Of a DNA stretch of 64,000 bases, positions 19,001-26,405 are shown in pieces (within the stretch, counting starts at the first letter, position 1; every line of letters begins with the position of its first letter). A program made the translations under genes and the position numbers. Under the pieces are notes generated by a model. It did not search any database. It saw only the letters and a list, made by a program, of their open reading frames with translations, and was not told where the DNA came from. The stretch is from Streptomyces mangrovi. Its GTDB lineage: Bacteria > Actinomycetota > Actinomycetes > Streptomycetales > Streptomycetaceae. Location of the stretch: the NCBI RefSeq assembly GCF_900114215.1, contig NZ_FOSG01000024.1, forward strand, positions 1 through 64,000, in the 5' to 3' direction.

Positions 19001-19153
19001 TTTGGCCTTGTCATCCGCCATGGCTCTCTTGACCCTCAGGCACTGCTGTCGGTACTTGGTGACCGGTATGGCTACTGGACGGACGTTGAACACCCCGATG
19101 TGTTCGAATGGCGATCTGCTGCTGACCATCCTGCCGACGTGCCCACCTCGTAA
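16055..19153 (+). CDS. Mrr-like restriction endonuclease domain with large helical-repeat body
   Basis: 1032 residues from the GTG at 16055, which has AGGGGGAA four bases upstream; an upstream in-frame ATG at 15992 lacks this. Residues 25-110 look like an Mrr-type PD-(D/E)xK nuclease: HEFEALCLGLARR, then SGGDQGRD at 53-60, then ACTIQGTKV at 90-98 as the Q-x-K region. The rest is mainly helical, TPR-like and without a P-loop (for example HALIKSGRLPQALQEIHEAKANW). Proteins of this build occur in actinobacterial defence loci, but this one is not a named system to my knowledge. It is transcribed in the same direction as the HEPN gene and separated from it by about 170 bases. Confidence 0.75.
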   Translation: MSDDAVQLERRIRFALSILGESNSHHEFEALCLGLARRRITSNLLPATGPVSSGGDQGRDAESHWTNIPQELPGTSLFAALASTKRVVMACTIQGTKVPGKIRKDLASICGRGTPVDRVIYFTVTAVPTRKRHDLIDEAARTHQVELEIWDAAALAVHLADYDLFYLAVQYLHLSSDLAPPRPDGAGELPDWYVEARQRWQASDEPGRTLGDLVDLRGPLRHATFYDEARADLPEWIGHVRALLVAAAGEHTALRARYEIVVATLRGLGDMRPADQLARDFFDTVISDDTLTDPGILEDAVVLLGYAFGALLRGLTALSTDELCGWQHLLADKIDRLLEAEPPANAMAHLLAMRARLALHTDMTADFESVPEDLPTVAEVTASVVEAVEAGEPIPALQTGPPLTDLDTAMSTLHRLGHHLDNAPLFPIEHTADLFDYLTPVLVDHPLYREVRDLLDQATDRVTGQTARGERAQSRGHALIKSGRLPQALQEIHEAKANWLRGDTLEGGLIMLLLCARLYSELGLPIAAKQHALAAATAAKSAPNPELRRFIPRGVILAARYDRQAGNWISATRLFCIGLMAQNAYCDESYNHERYPYVWEMMADQALTLRVASAVRPGFTPLLRAITASVGIDTVIDEMLAPTAGAPTATEETYAKEADAQGVGRPFSDAGPTRRYAWNALGVDWETTCPNERPSVLAAERYTAALQVFLGELATQDPLFLPGRLSVEIRADTTLSHDQPAVCEQSADRDTNRWRLRLPAADPVHLETEPSRLLTALIRVVISQSLLSDEAFMHLVEQALAGGLWHKLLAGRPYDELADFLRPADYQTMAALADPAVGAGTPHGQAKTTALPTRTGPGPGYEHETALEITRNRYAVMLPIVRYTLPRLATDSGFRRTVTQLRQEGWRDWHLLTAIANAVGNHRIQQQGLHPSPDDSEEHRARILAVLQAPEHPDDPPVPAEAFTEHALRSHLSMAAVSTARGFGLVIRHGSLDPQALLSVLGDRYGYWTDVEHPDVFEWRSAADHPADVPTS

Positions 19154-19356
19154 CACGGGGAGCCGCGCATCGCCGCGGTTGTTCCGGCCCCTGGAGGCAC
19201 AAGTCATGCCGGAGCCAGAGGCCGGGAGCCTCCTTGCGGGCCGTGAAGGTAACGGGGCCTGCAGAAGGAGCCGCCCGGCGGGGCTGGACCGCCGTCGAGC
19301 CGACCGGCCACGGGAACCGCCTCACCTACTCTGGCCGGACGATCAGGCGGGGCTCG

Positions 19357-20757
19357 TCAGTTTTTCCCGTATGCCGTCGTCGCGGGCGGGGAGGCCGTGA
19401 AGAAGGCGTTGAGGATCTCGGCCACGCGATGGCGTTCCCGGTTCGACAGCAAGGATCGGTCCAGGTCGCTCAGCACCTGCTCACCCATGGTGTCGGTGGT
19501 GACGAGCCACCGCAGGAACACGCCGAACGCCGTGCGCCGGATGTCGGCCAGCCGCTCGGTATCGGTCGTGCCGTCCTTGGAGTGGATGACTCCTTCCTTC
19601 TCCCCGTGGGCATACTTGGAACGGAGCTCATACGCCTTTTTGATCACCCCGGCTACGGCCAGGCGGGCCTCGTCCTGATCCCACAGAGCCGCTGCCCGCT
19701 GATGAGTCCGGCGTCGGCTGTCCCCCTGCCCGTCAGCAGCTGCCACGGCTTCCATGGCGATGACGTAGTCCAGCAGCACGTCGTCAGCCTCTGCCTCATC
19801 GACGTAGGTGCCGCCCCAGGTGCGTTGGGTGGCCCGCATCAGGCGACTGGCCGCGCTGGTCAGCGCACGAGCGGTCGGCGTCGGGTCTCCCCTCCTGTTT
19901 CCCTTCATGACGACGCGGGAACGGACTGCGCCGACCAGGGTATGGACGGTGGTGCAGAACGCGGTGAAGGTTGGCAGCTCGGAGTCCGTCACGACATAGC
20001 CGTACGCGCGATGGCTTTCTCCCACTTCCTCGCCATAGTGATCGTGGCGCGGTTCGATGACGGGTGCTCCGGAGCGGAGGTCACTACGGCGTCCGGGTTC
20101 CACCCGGAAGTACGCCTCGGGGTGGAGGGGGTGATCGGGGTCCCACAGCTGCAAGGTCAGCAGGACATCCAGGTGTCGGCGTTCGGGGCGCATGTCGAGG
20201 TCGGGCAGAAGGAAGTGGCCCCGATAAGGGGAGTCGTCAGGCCGGGGGAGTTGGAGGAAGGCCGCGCCGTGCAGAGTGTCCGGGTCCAGGCTCGGCGGCC
20301 GCAGGAAGCGCCGCATGGAAGGCAGAGGCATGAGCCGGACGAGATCATCGGCACTGGCGGCGCACAGCCGGTAGTCGCCTAGCGTCAGCTCCGTACCTTC
20401 CGGAAGCTCGATGTCCAGCAGAACCCAAGTCTGCACCTCAGGGGTGTCACGGAGACAGAACGCGGCAATGTCAGCGGCCAACTTCTCGACCGGTACCTCC
20501 AGGCCGCTGGCGAAGGCCTCAGCGACCCGGCCGAGCCCGGTCATGTCGATCATTACGGTGCCGCTGAGCGCGGTTCCGTCCTTCGTATACAGATCCGGGC
20601 GGCGGGAGGCCGGAGCCAGGTCCGTCACCGCCGTGTCGACCGCTTTCCAGGAGGCGCGGCCGCTCAGCTCCGCGGCGGACCATGCTTGGGGTGGGTGCGT
20701 CCGCAGGTCCTCCAACCACTTCTGCAGCGCGTCCTTCACCGCCACGTGTTCACTCAT
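19357..20757 (-). CDS. ApeA-like protein with C-terminal HEPN domain
   Basis: 466 residues from the ATG at 20757. The last 150 residues fit the HEPN/ApeA domain: LLDYVIAMEAVAA at 328-340, then YELRSKYAHGE with R379 and H384 forming the R-x4-H ribonuclease motif, then a helix IRRTAFGVFLRWL. The N-terminal 300 residues are mixed alpha/beta and may be the sensor. ApeA is a single-gene anti-phage protein whose HEPN domain is thought to cleave tRNA-like RNA on infection. The gene is flanked by an Mrr-like gene on the left and an XRE regulator on the right. No Shine-Dalgarno sequence is visible, and translation may be leaderless. Confidence 0.75.
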   Translation of the reverse strand: MSEHVAVKDALQKWLEDLRTHPPQAWSAAELSGRASWKAVDTAVTDLAPASRRPDLYTKDGTALSGTVMIDMTGLGRVAEAFASGLEVPVEKLAADIAAFCLRDTPEVQTWVLLDIELPEGTELTLGDYRLCAASADDLVRLMPLPSMRRFLRPPSLDPDTLHGAAFLQLPRPDDSPYRGHFLLPDLDMRPERRHLDVLLTLQLWDPDHPLHPEAYFRVEPGRRSDLRSGAPVIEPRHDHYGEEVGESHRAYGYVVTDSELPTFTAFCTTVHTLVGAVRSRVVMKGNRRGDPTPTARALTSAASRLMRATQRTWGGTYVDEAEADDVLLDYVIAMEAVAAADGQGDSRRRTHQRAAALWDQDEARLAVAGVIKKAYELRSKYAHGEKEGVIHSKDGTTDTERLADIRRTAFGVFLRWLVTTDTMGEQVLSDLDRSLLSNRERHRVAEILNAFFTASPPATTAYGKN

Positions 20758-20764
20758 AGGCACA

Positions 20765-20770
20765 ACGCTA
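20765..20770 (-). promoter_or_regulatory. Candidate -10 box for leaderless transcription of the ApeA-like gene
   Basis: On the minus strand TAGCGT lies seven bases before the ATG at 20757, with no purine-rich ribosome site between. This TANNNT-plus-about-seven-bases spacing is typical of leaderless actinobacterial messages. It is a motif-level call only; no clear -35 is seen. Confidence 0.35.
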
Positions 20771-20984
20771 GAGCGCGCTTGTGCCAGCCCGCGACGGAAA
20801 TAACCCATGAACCCCGGGGACTGTCCGTCTGGAGGATTTACAAGGGACGCCCTGTTGATCGGCGCTGCCCAATGGGCTCCTGCACCGTTGAGGCGTCTCT
20901 GCTCCGGCCGCCTGGGAATCGGGAGCCAGTGACCCATGGTCGCCGTCGGGTGCCTTACCACCCGGGTGTTGGATGATCAACGCC

Positions 20985-22055
20985 TCATCGACGGATTGTC
21001 GTGCTGGCCTCGTAGGCCAGTGGCGGGAGAATGAGCGCTAGGCGCTCCCGCGGTGGAGGAGAGCTTCCCATCCGCATCAAGGCGGCGGCGAGGCGGTCCT
21101 TGTGGTCTCCGGCAAGAAAGGGGATCTCGTCTTTGAGGTAGCGCTGCAGGGTCCTGGTGGGAACACCTGTGTGCCGGGCGAGGATGGGCAGGAAGCCGGC
21201 TCCGTAGAACCTGTTGAGTGCCTGCAGTTCGGCCTTCAGCAGGAAGGGGTCCACATGGACGGCTCGCTGCCGAGGCCAGGCGGACCGGCCCCGCCTCGGC
21301 CGGGCCGCAGCGGGCTGCCAAGCGTCGGTGAGTGCTTCGCCGGGACGAGAGACGTGGGTCTGTCCGCCACCGGATATCAGCGCTCTCATGCGCGCTTGTT
21401 CACGTGCTGCGTCCATGCTGCGGCGGGCACTGGCTGAGGTACGTTCCAGCAGCGCCAGCCACTCGATCTTCTCGGCGAACGTGGCGACACCACAACCTTC
21501 GAGGAAAGCCAGCAACCCGCGCACTGTTATGGGATGGAAGCCGTTGGCCATCGCGGCAAGCGTGGTGTGCGAGTAATCGCTCCTGCGCGCCATGGTTCGG
21601 AACGAGACCGAACGGTAGGCACGTAGTCCTCGTAGCCAGAACACCAGCGCCTTCGTGCTCGAGGCACCGGAGGGAGGTGTCAGTTTGCCGCTCTTCTCCC
21701 AGCGTGACCATGTCTGGCGCCACGCCGTTCGCTCCCCGCAGTCATCGGCTGTCATGGCTTGGGAGGAAACAGATGCCTGCTGAGGGCGCTTCCCACGCAA
21801 GGCGGCTTCTCGTTGCGCCACCCACGGTTCCGTGTCCCTCTCGCCACAGGCCTCAACGAACGCCTTCACGGTTTTCTCGCTTGGCACACTCATGCCGTTT
21901 TGCGCGGTCGACAGAGTCCCTGTGGACAGCCCCGACAGGGCCGAAAGCTGAGCCAGGGTGAGCCCGGCACGCTCTCTGAGAGCGCGGAGCTCGGTGGCGA
22001 ACGCGACGCACGGAAGGTCGTGTTCCTCGGGAAGCTTGTTGCTGGGGCGGGCCAT
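20985..22055 (-). CDS. XRE-family transcriptional regulator with second C-terminal HTH
   Basis: 356 residues. The N-terminal XRE helix-turn-helix is at about 20-75 (ELRALRERAGLTLAQLSALSG, STGTLSTAQNG). A second HTH-like element near 310-345 reads ILARHTGVPTRTLQRYLKDEI and resembles the HTH style seen in Streptomyces terminal proteins. The middle is helical with no enzyme motif. It lies downstream of a small membrane protein gene in the same direction and beyond the tnsC end of the Tn7-like module. It may regulate that module or be an independent plasmid-type regulator. Confidence 0.75.
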   Translation of the reverse strand: MARPSNKLPEEHDLPCVAFATELRALRERAGLTLAQLSALSGLSTGTLSTAQNGMSVPSEKTVKAFVEACGERDTEPWVAQREAALRGKRPQQASVSSQAMTADDCGERTAWRQTWSRWEKSGKLTPPSGASSTKALVFWLRGLRAYRSVSFRTMARRSDYSHTTLAAMANGFHPITVRGLLAFLEGCGVATFAEKIEWLALLERTSASARRSMDAAREQARMRALISGGGQTHVSRPGEALTDAWQPAAARPRRGRSAWPRQRAVHVDPFLLKAELQALNRFYGAGFLPILARHTGVPTRTLQRYLKDEIPFLAGDHKDRLAAALMRMGSSPPPRERLALILPPLAYEASTTIRR

Positions 22056-22122
22056 GGCAGGGCGTCTCCTTCTCCATGGAAGAGCGGGGCACCGGGATGG
22101 GGCCGGTGCCCCGCGGGAGGCG

Positions 22123-22365
22123 TCAGGACAGAAGCAGGCGCAGCTCGGCGGCGGTCAACCCGCCCGCGAGCACTGTTGCCATGGCCACCTGCGGCGTGCA
22201 ACCGAGCATGACCAGCACGGCCGTCGCCGCCAGCACGATGGCCAGGACAGCAACAGGGGCCGGGGGACGGACCGCGTACAACTCCGGGAAAGACCCGGAC
22301 TGACAGGAGATGCGCCAGGGGAAGGCCCGGCTCCACAGGTGCGAGCAGGGGTAAATGATGCGCAT
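22123..22365 (-). CDS. Small membrane protein
   Basis: 80 residues starting MRIIYPCSHLWSRAF, ATG at 22365 with GAGAA just upstream. After a 35-residue N-terminal part comes a strongly hydrophobic segment (VAVLAIVLAATAVLVMLGC, then a second weaker one), giving one or two membrane helices. It precedes the XRE gene by 67 bases and is probably co-transcribed. Small membrane proteins of this size are common on Streptomyces plasmids, for example spread proteins, but I cannot name this one. Confidence 0.5.
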   Translation of the reverse strand: MRIIYPCSHLWSRAFPWRISCQSGSFPELYAVRPPAPVAVLAIVLAATAVLVMLGCTPQVAMATVLAGGLTAAELRLLLS

Positions 22366-22423
22366 GTGTTCTCGATTCTTCGTGCAGGGACAGGCGTCAC
22401 TCACGGGACGGCCTGGTCCCACA

Positions 22424-22462
22424 GACCCGGACAAGGACTTGTCGGTAGTGACCGGTTGACGC
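22424..22462 (+). repeat. Composite repeat, copy 1 (second copy 22740-22778)
   Basis: GACCCGGACAAGG at 22424-22436 recurs at 22740-22752. In both places GTTGACGC begins exactly 31 bases after the start of the first block (22455 and 22771), while the 18 bases between are different. Conserved spacing with a variable interior is what paired protein-binding sites look like. Both copies lie beside tnsC, so TnsB-binding sites or a duplicated promoter are possible readings. Confidence 0.5.
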
Positions 22463-22739
22463 CAGCCGCTGCCGATGCAGTCATCATCTACGACCTCATC
22501 AGCAGGTGTGCACCGTCTCTGACGAAAGTTGAAATACGTGATGCTCGCTTCTTCAGAAAATGGTGCCTGAAGGATGTTTTGAAGAAAGACTTCGTTCGGT
22601 AAACCCGCAGGTCGGGTCCGCTTTCGCTTCATCTCTGTCAGGATTTGCGACGGGAAGTTAGGCGGCGGCTGGTAGGAATATTTGTAGCGTCGGTGGAGTG
22701 TGAACAAAGCACGGCGCAGCAGAGGTCTCTTCTGTCTAT

Positions 22740-22778
22740 GACCCGGACAAGGCCCTCTCCGCGATGGGCTGTTGACGC
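22740..22778 (+). repeat. Composite repeat, copy 2
   Basis: This is the second copy of the two-block repeat described for 22424-22462: GACCCGGACAAGG, 18 unrelated bases, then GTTGACGC. It ends 12 bases before the strong hairpin at 22790-22826. Confidence 0.5.
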
Positions 22779-22789
22779 GGCGCCATCGC

Positions 22790-22826
22790 ATGCCGGGTGG
22801 AGGAGCGGTGCTCCTCCACCCGGCAT
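22790..22826 (-). terminator. Perfect 17-bp hairpin, probable terminator of the tnsABC operon
   Basis: The arms at 22790-22806 and 22810-22826 are perfect inverted repeats (ATGCCGGGTGGAGGAGC and its complement) around a three-base loop. It lies 113 bases past the tnsC stop in the direction of transcription. There is no U-tract, which is common for Streptomyces terminators. Confidence 0.6.
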
Positions 22827-22938
22827 CACTGCCGAGGACTCCGGGGAGAGGGCTCGGGTCCTACTCACCCGTCTGAGGGATGGGTACACAACGATCCCTT
22901 TGAGCGAGTGGCGGCCCATGGCGAAAGGGCAGTGAGCT

Positions 22939-23991
22939 TCAGAGGCGGAGGCTGCGGCCGAGGGTGAGGGTGTCCAGGAGGTCGTGGGTGATGCGTTCCT
23001 GGCCGGTGAGGATGGCTTTCTGGGCGGCTTGGCCGATGAGGTGGGACAGGGCCCGCAGGTAGCCCTTGCTGCGCTGGTGGAGGTAGGGGTGGAGGTGGGT
23101 GAGGTCGTCGGTCTGGTGGTGGCGTAGGCGGAGGTTCTTATCGAACTCGCGGACGATGCGGGCGAAGAGTTTCCGGCTCTCGTCGTCGTAGCCGATGCGG
23201 CTGGTGCGCAGGGTGGGGTGGTCGCCCCAGACGTCTTCGTGCTCGTCGAGGGGGGTTTCGCGGTCGCGGGTGGCGGGGTCGACGATGGCGCGGGCGGAGC
23301 GGCCGGCGTAGAGGAAGGTGGCGCCGGTGGTCTCGCTGATCTCCTCCAGGTAGGCGAAGGAGTCCTCGGTGTCGGTGCCGGGGCGGAGCTGTTCGACGCC
23401 GTCGATGAGGACCAGGAGGGTCTTGGCGGCGCGCATGGTGTGGCAGATGGTGCGGGTGGGGTCGCTGCCGCCGTCGCGGGGCAGGCCGAGGAAGGAAGCG
23501 AAAGCGGCGGGCCAGTTGCGGTGGCCGCCGCGGCCGGCGGCGGGGACCCGCAGGGCGATGACGGGGATGCGGTCCTGGTCCGGCTCGTACAGCCTGGCGA
23601 TCTTGTTCTCGTAGTAGCGGCCGACGTACTGCAAGATCGTGCTCTTGCCGGTGCCGCGGGGCCCTTCGATGATCACGCCGACCTTGCCGTGGGTGCGTTC
23701 CCGGTTGGCCAGCAGCTGCTGGTGGACGGTGAGCAGGGTGGTGCTGACGGCCGGGGTCAGCACGGTGGGCAGCAGGGCGTGGTAGCGCAGCCGTGCGTCG
23801 TTGTCGGCGACCGGCCGGCCGGGCGGGGGGCTGTCGGCCAGATCGGGGGGAGTGCGGTCCAGAGCGGCGAAGCTGCGCCAGTTGGCCAGGGTGTTGAGCC
23901 ATCTGGGGTGCGGGGGCGCGATGGAACGGGTGGGCTCAAGGGCTTGGTCGAGCAGGCGGATGTCGGCGTCGTCGATGGCCGGGTGCTGCAT
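22939..23991 (-). CDS. tnsC: Tn7-like transposition ATPase TnsC/TniB
   Basis: 350 residues from the ATG at 23991; a second ATG directly before it at 23994 is equally possible, and GGAGG overlaps this position. Walker A GPRGTGKS is at 110-117, with Walker B in TLLVLIDGVEQL and an AAA+ arrangement typical of TniB/TnsC. The protein should form ATP-dependent filaments that link the targeting factor (TniQ) to the transposase (TnsB). The start overlaps the tnsB stop. It is the last gene of the tnsA-tnsB-tnsC operon and is followed by a strong hairpin. Confidence 0.85.
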   Translation of the reverse strand: MQHPAIDDADIRLLDQALEPTRSIAPPHPRWLNTLANWRSFAALDRTPPDLADSPPPGRPVADNDARLRYHALLPTVLTPAVSTTLLTVHQQLLANRERTHGKVGVIIEGPRGTGKSTILQYVGRYYENKIARLYEPDQDRIPVIALRVPAAGRGGHRNWPAAFASFLGLPRDGGSDPTRTICHTMRAAKTLLVLIDGVEQLRPGTDTEDSFAYLEEISETTGATFLYAGRSARAIVDPATRDRETPLDEHEDVWGDHPTLRTSRIGYDDESRKLFARIVREFDKNLRLRHHQTDDLTHLHPYLHQRSKGYLRALSHLIGQAAQKAILTGQERITHDLLDTLTLGRSLRL

Positions 23992-26405
23992 CATTCCTCC
24001 GTGCGAGGCGGGCCGGCCTCGTCCGGCGGGGGAGCGCCGGTGCCGGGGCGGTGGCGGGTGCCGAGGGTGGTGTGGAAGTCGGCGGGCAGGCCATCGGCGA
24101 GGTCTCCGATGGCATCCAGCGCCAGGGGCTCGGCCCAGCCTCCGGACACGGCGCCGCCGTCTCCGGGCGCGGGCTCCCCGGCGGGAGCCGTCCCCAAGGT
24201 GCCCTCGCCGGGGGCTGCGGCCGGGGGAGGGGCGTAGAGGGTCGGGTCGTCGATGTCGAGGGCCGACAGCGCGCCCAGCGCGTCCAGGTCGACGGGGGCG
24301 GCGTCGGCGTACGGGTCGAACCGGGGCGGGGCGGGGTCGGGGAGATGGGGAGTGTAGCCGTCGGGGAGGAGGACGGTGCCGGGTTCGTCGGGGCCGTGGC
24401 CGGCGCGTTCGAGGAGGTCGGCCAGCGCCTGGGCGATGGCAACCTCGTCGTTCCAGCGGCCGCCGCGTTCGACGTGCTCGGCGGCGGCGATGTCCCACAG
24501 GTACTGGGTCCAGGGCGCGCCGATGAGGTGCTGGTGCTTGAAGACGGCGGGGATGAACGCGCCGCTGCGGTGGTCGCGCAGCCACACCCGCTCGGGCGCG
24601 TAGGGGTTGTACCGCAGCTCCCAGCCGCCGCGTTTTTTGCCGCGCAGACCCGAAGACCGGTGGCGGACTGCCTCCAGGCCGCCCTCGTAGTTCTCGTAGG
24701 TGCGATTTTTGAAGCGGATGCCCTCATCACTGACCCCGACCCAGGCGGTGGGCAGCAGCTTCAGGTAGTCGTCCTGGCCGAGCGGGATGGGCAGGTAGCC
24801 GGCGGCCTGGACACTGGCGGCGTACATCTGGTTCGGTGACAGCGGCGGCAGGTTCGGGTCGTAGGGGTTGCGCAGCTCCTCGTGCGGGCGGTTCTGCCAG
24901 CCCAGCGGGATCCACCGCTGCAGCAGGTCGTCCAGCTCCTGCAGCGTCCACAGCCGGTCCGCCTCCACCGGGCGGCTGCCGCGCCGGGTCGCGTCCCGGC
25001 CGGTGTAGGAGTTGAGGTGCTGGCTGAACAGCGACTTGATCGACTTGAACGTCCGCTCGACGATGGCCTTGTCGGTCGGGGTGCGCTTGCGGGCCGGCCG
25101 CACCGAAATGCCCATGTAGGTGCACGCGTCGCGGAAGGTCTGGGTGGCGAACACCGCACCGTGGTCGATGACGATCACCTCAGGGACGATCACGGGCCGG
25201 GCCACCGCGTGCGCGATCCGCTCGTCGACCTCCACCAGCTCCTCGTAGGGCAGGTCGGAGGACTCCGCGGACGCCTCCGGGGCGAAGCCTGGCCGCATCG
25301 GCGTCGGCACGACCGCCTGGGCCAGCAGCAAGGAGGCGTCCACCGCCTTGGTGGCCCGGCCGGCGCTGCGCCCGCCCGGCAGCAGCGAGCGCCGCTGCTG
25401 CCGGGCCTTGCGCTTGCCGCGCACGGTCTTGGGCCGCAGCACGGCGGCGATGATGCTGCGGGTGTGCACATCCACCGCGGCGGTCAGCTCCACCAGCGCG
25501 GGCAGGCCGTCATCGCCCAGGACCTTCACATCCAGCGACGTGGAGTCGATCTGCACCAGCTCCCCCGGGGCGGTGGCCGTGGTGATGCCGAACGGGGCCA
25601 GGGGCCGGTTGGCGCGGTCCCTGCGGCGCCGGGTCGGACCGCTCAGCTGGCGCGCGTCGAAGCCCAGCCGCACCAGCAGCTTGTACAGGGTCGGCTCGGC
25701 CGGAACACGCACCTCGGGCCCCAGCCGGTAGCGCGCGGCGCGCCGCAGGTCGCCGAAGAGTTTGCGGGCCGTGATGTCGGTCCGGTCCTGCCGCTCCTCG
25801 ATCATCTCCAGCAGCAGCGCCACCACCTGCGCATCGGTGCGCCCGTGCAGGGACGGGGCGCGGGTGCGGCGCTTGTCGACCAGCCCCCAGATGCCATCCT
25901 CCAGGTACCGCAGCCTCTTGCGCTGCACGGTCTGCCAGGACACCCCCAGTGCCAGCACCGCGTTTAGTTCGGCCGCCTTGCGCTGGTAGCGCTCGATCAG
26001 CGTGAACCGGGCCGGGTCATAGCCCTCACGCGGTGGGGCGCCCTCCGCCGCGTCTGGCAGCAGTCCGGTGTCCACCTCGACGACATGCCGCTCCCAGAGC
26101 CGCGCCTCCACCGCGGCGCCCTCGCTGATGGCCTCCAACATGGACCAGTCCGGCAGCGGTTTCGCCGCAGGCAGAGCCCGGCCACTGTCCACGACGGCAA
26201 AGTCCGGAGCGGAGACCAGCAGGCCCAGCAGGACCACGGCGGGCTCGACCGCCGACCCTGATCCCGGCGCCAGGTGCACGCTGCTGCCCGAGAGCGCAGT
26301 GATCTGGTACAGCTTGCCCTGCCAGCGCACCGAGTCACCCGGCGTCAGAACCCCGCGGTACGCCCGCCGCGCCGCCGGCAGCCGAACCTTGCTGCCGTGG
26401 CTCAT
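23991..26405 (-). CDS. tnsB: Tn7-like DDE transposase TnsB/TniA (Mu-type integrase)
   Basis: 804 residues. The N-terminal third holds helix-turn-helix DNA-binding domains (VSWQTVQRKRLRYLEDGIWGL). The rve/DDE core follows with GELVQIDS (D287), VIVIDHGAVF (D414) and DKAIVERTFKSIKSLF (E450), so all three catalytic acids are present. A beta-barrel-type domain and a long Pro/Ala/Asp-rich tail follow; such tails contact TnsC in Tn7-like elements. The start overlaps the tnsA stop as ATGA. It should bind the transposon ends and carry out 3'-end cleavage and strand transfer. Confidence 0.92.
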   Translation of the reverse strand: MSHGSKVRLPAARRAYRGVLTPGDSVRWQGKLYQITALSGSSVHLAPGSGSAVEPAVVLLGLLVSAPDFAVVDSGRALPAAKPLPDWSMLEAISEGAAVEARLWERHVVEVDTGLLPDAAEGAPPREGYDPARFTLIERYQRKAAELNAVLALGVSWQTVQRKRLRYLEDGIWGLVDKRRTRAPSLHGRTDAQVVALLLEMIEERQDRTDITARKLFGDLRRAARYRLGPEVRVPAEPTLYKLLVRLGFDARQLSGPTRRRRDRANRPLAPFGITTATAPGELVQIDSTSLDVKVLGDDGLPALVELTAAVDVHTRSIIAAVLRPKTVRGKRKARQQRRSLLPGGRSAGRATKAVDASLLLAQAVVPTPMRPGFAPEASAESSDLPYEELVEVDERIAHAVARPVIVPEVIVIDHGAVFATQTFRDACTYMGISVRPARKRTPTDKAIVERTFKSIKSLFSQHLNSYTGRDATRRGSRPVEADRLWTLQELDDLLQRWIPLGWQNRPHEELRNPYDPNLPPLSPNQMYAASVQAAGYLPIPLGQDDYLKLLPTAWVGVSDEGIRFKNRTYENYEGGLEAVRHRSSGLRGKKRGGWELRYNPYAPERVWLRDHRSGAFIPAVFKHQHLIGAPWTQYLWDIAAAEHVERGGRWNDEVAIAQALADLLERAGHGPDEPGTVLLPDGYTPHLPDPAPPRFDPYADAAPVDLDALGALSALDIDDPTLYAPPPAAAPGEGTLGTAPAGEPAPGDGGAVSGGWAEPLALDAIGDLADGLPADFHTTLGTRHRPGTGAPPPDEAGPPRTEE

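Larger units (their letters stand above)
22366..22938. other. Intergenic region downstream of tnsC with paired repeats and a hairpin
   Basis: 573 bases without a supportable gene. It is less GC-rich than its surroundings (for example 22530-22600). It contains a two-copy composite repeat (22424-22462 and 22740-22778) and a perfect 17-bp inverted repeat (22790-22826). As the non-coding region flanking the tns operon it is a candidate site for a transposon end or for regulation. Confidence 0.5.

Noticed and set aside
22790..22826. The perfect hairpin as a Streptomyces telomere palindrome
   Set aside because: It is internal, single and directly downstream of tnsC. Telomeres show a series of palindromes at the replicon end. 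A terminator is simpler.
22638..22935. Small frames on both strands around the hairpin (96 and 93 residues)
   Set aside because: They cross the inverted repeat, have no ribosome site and no coding bias.
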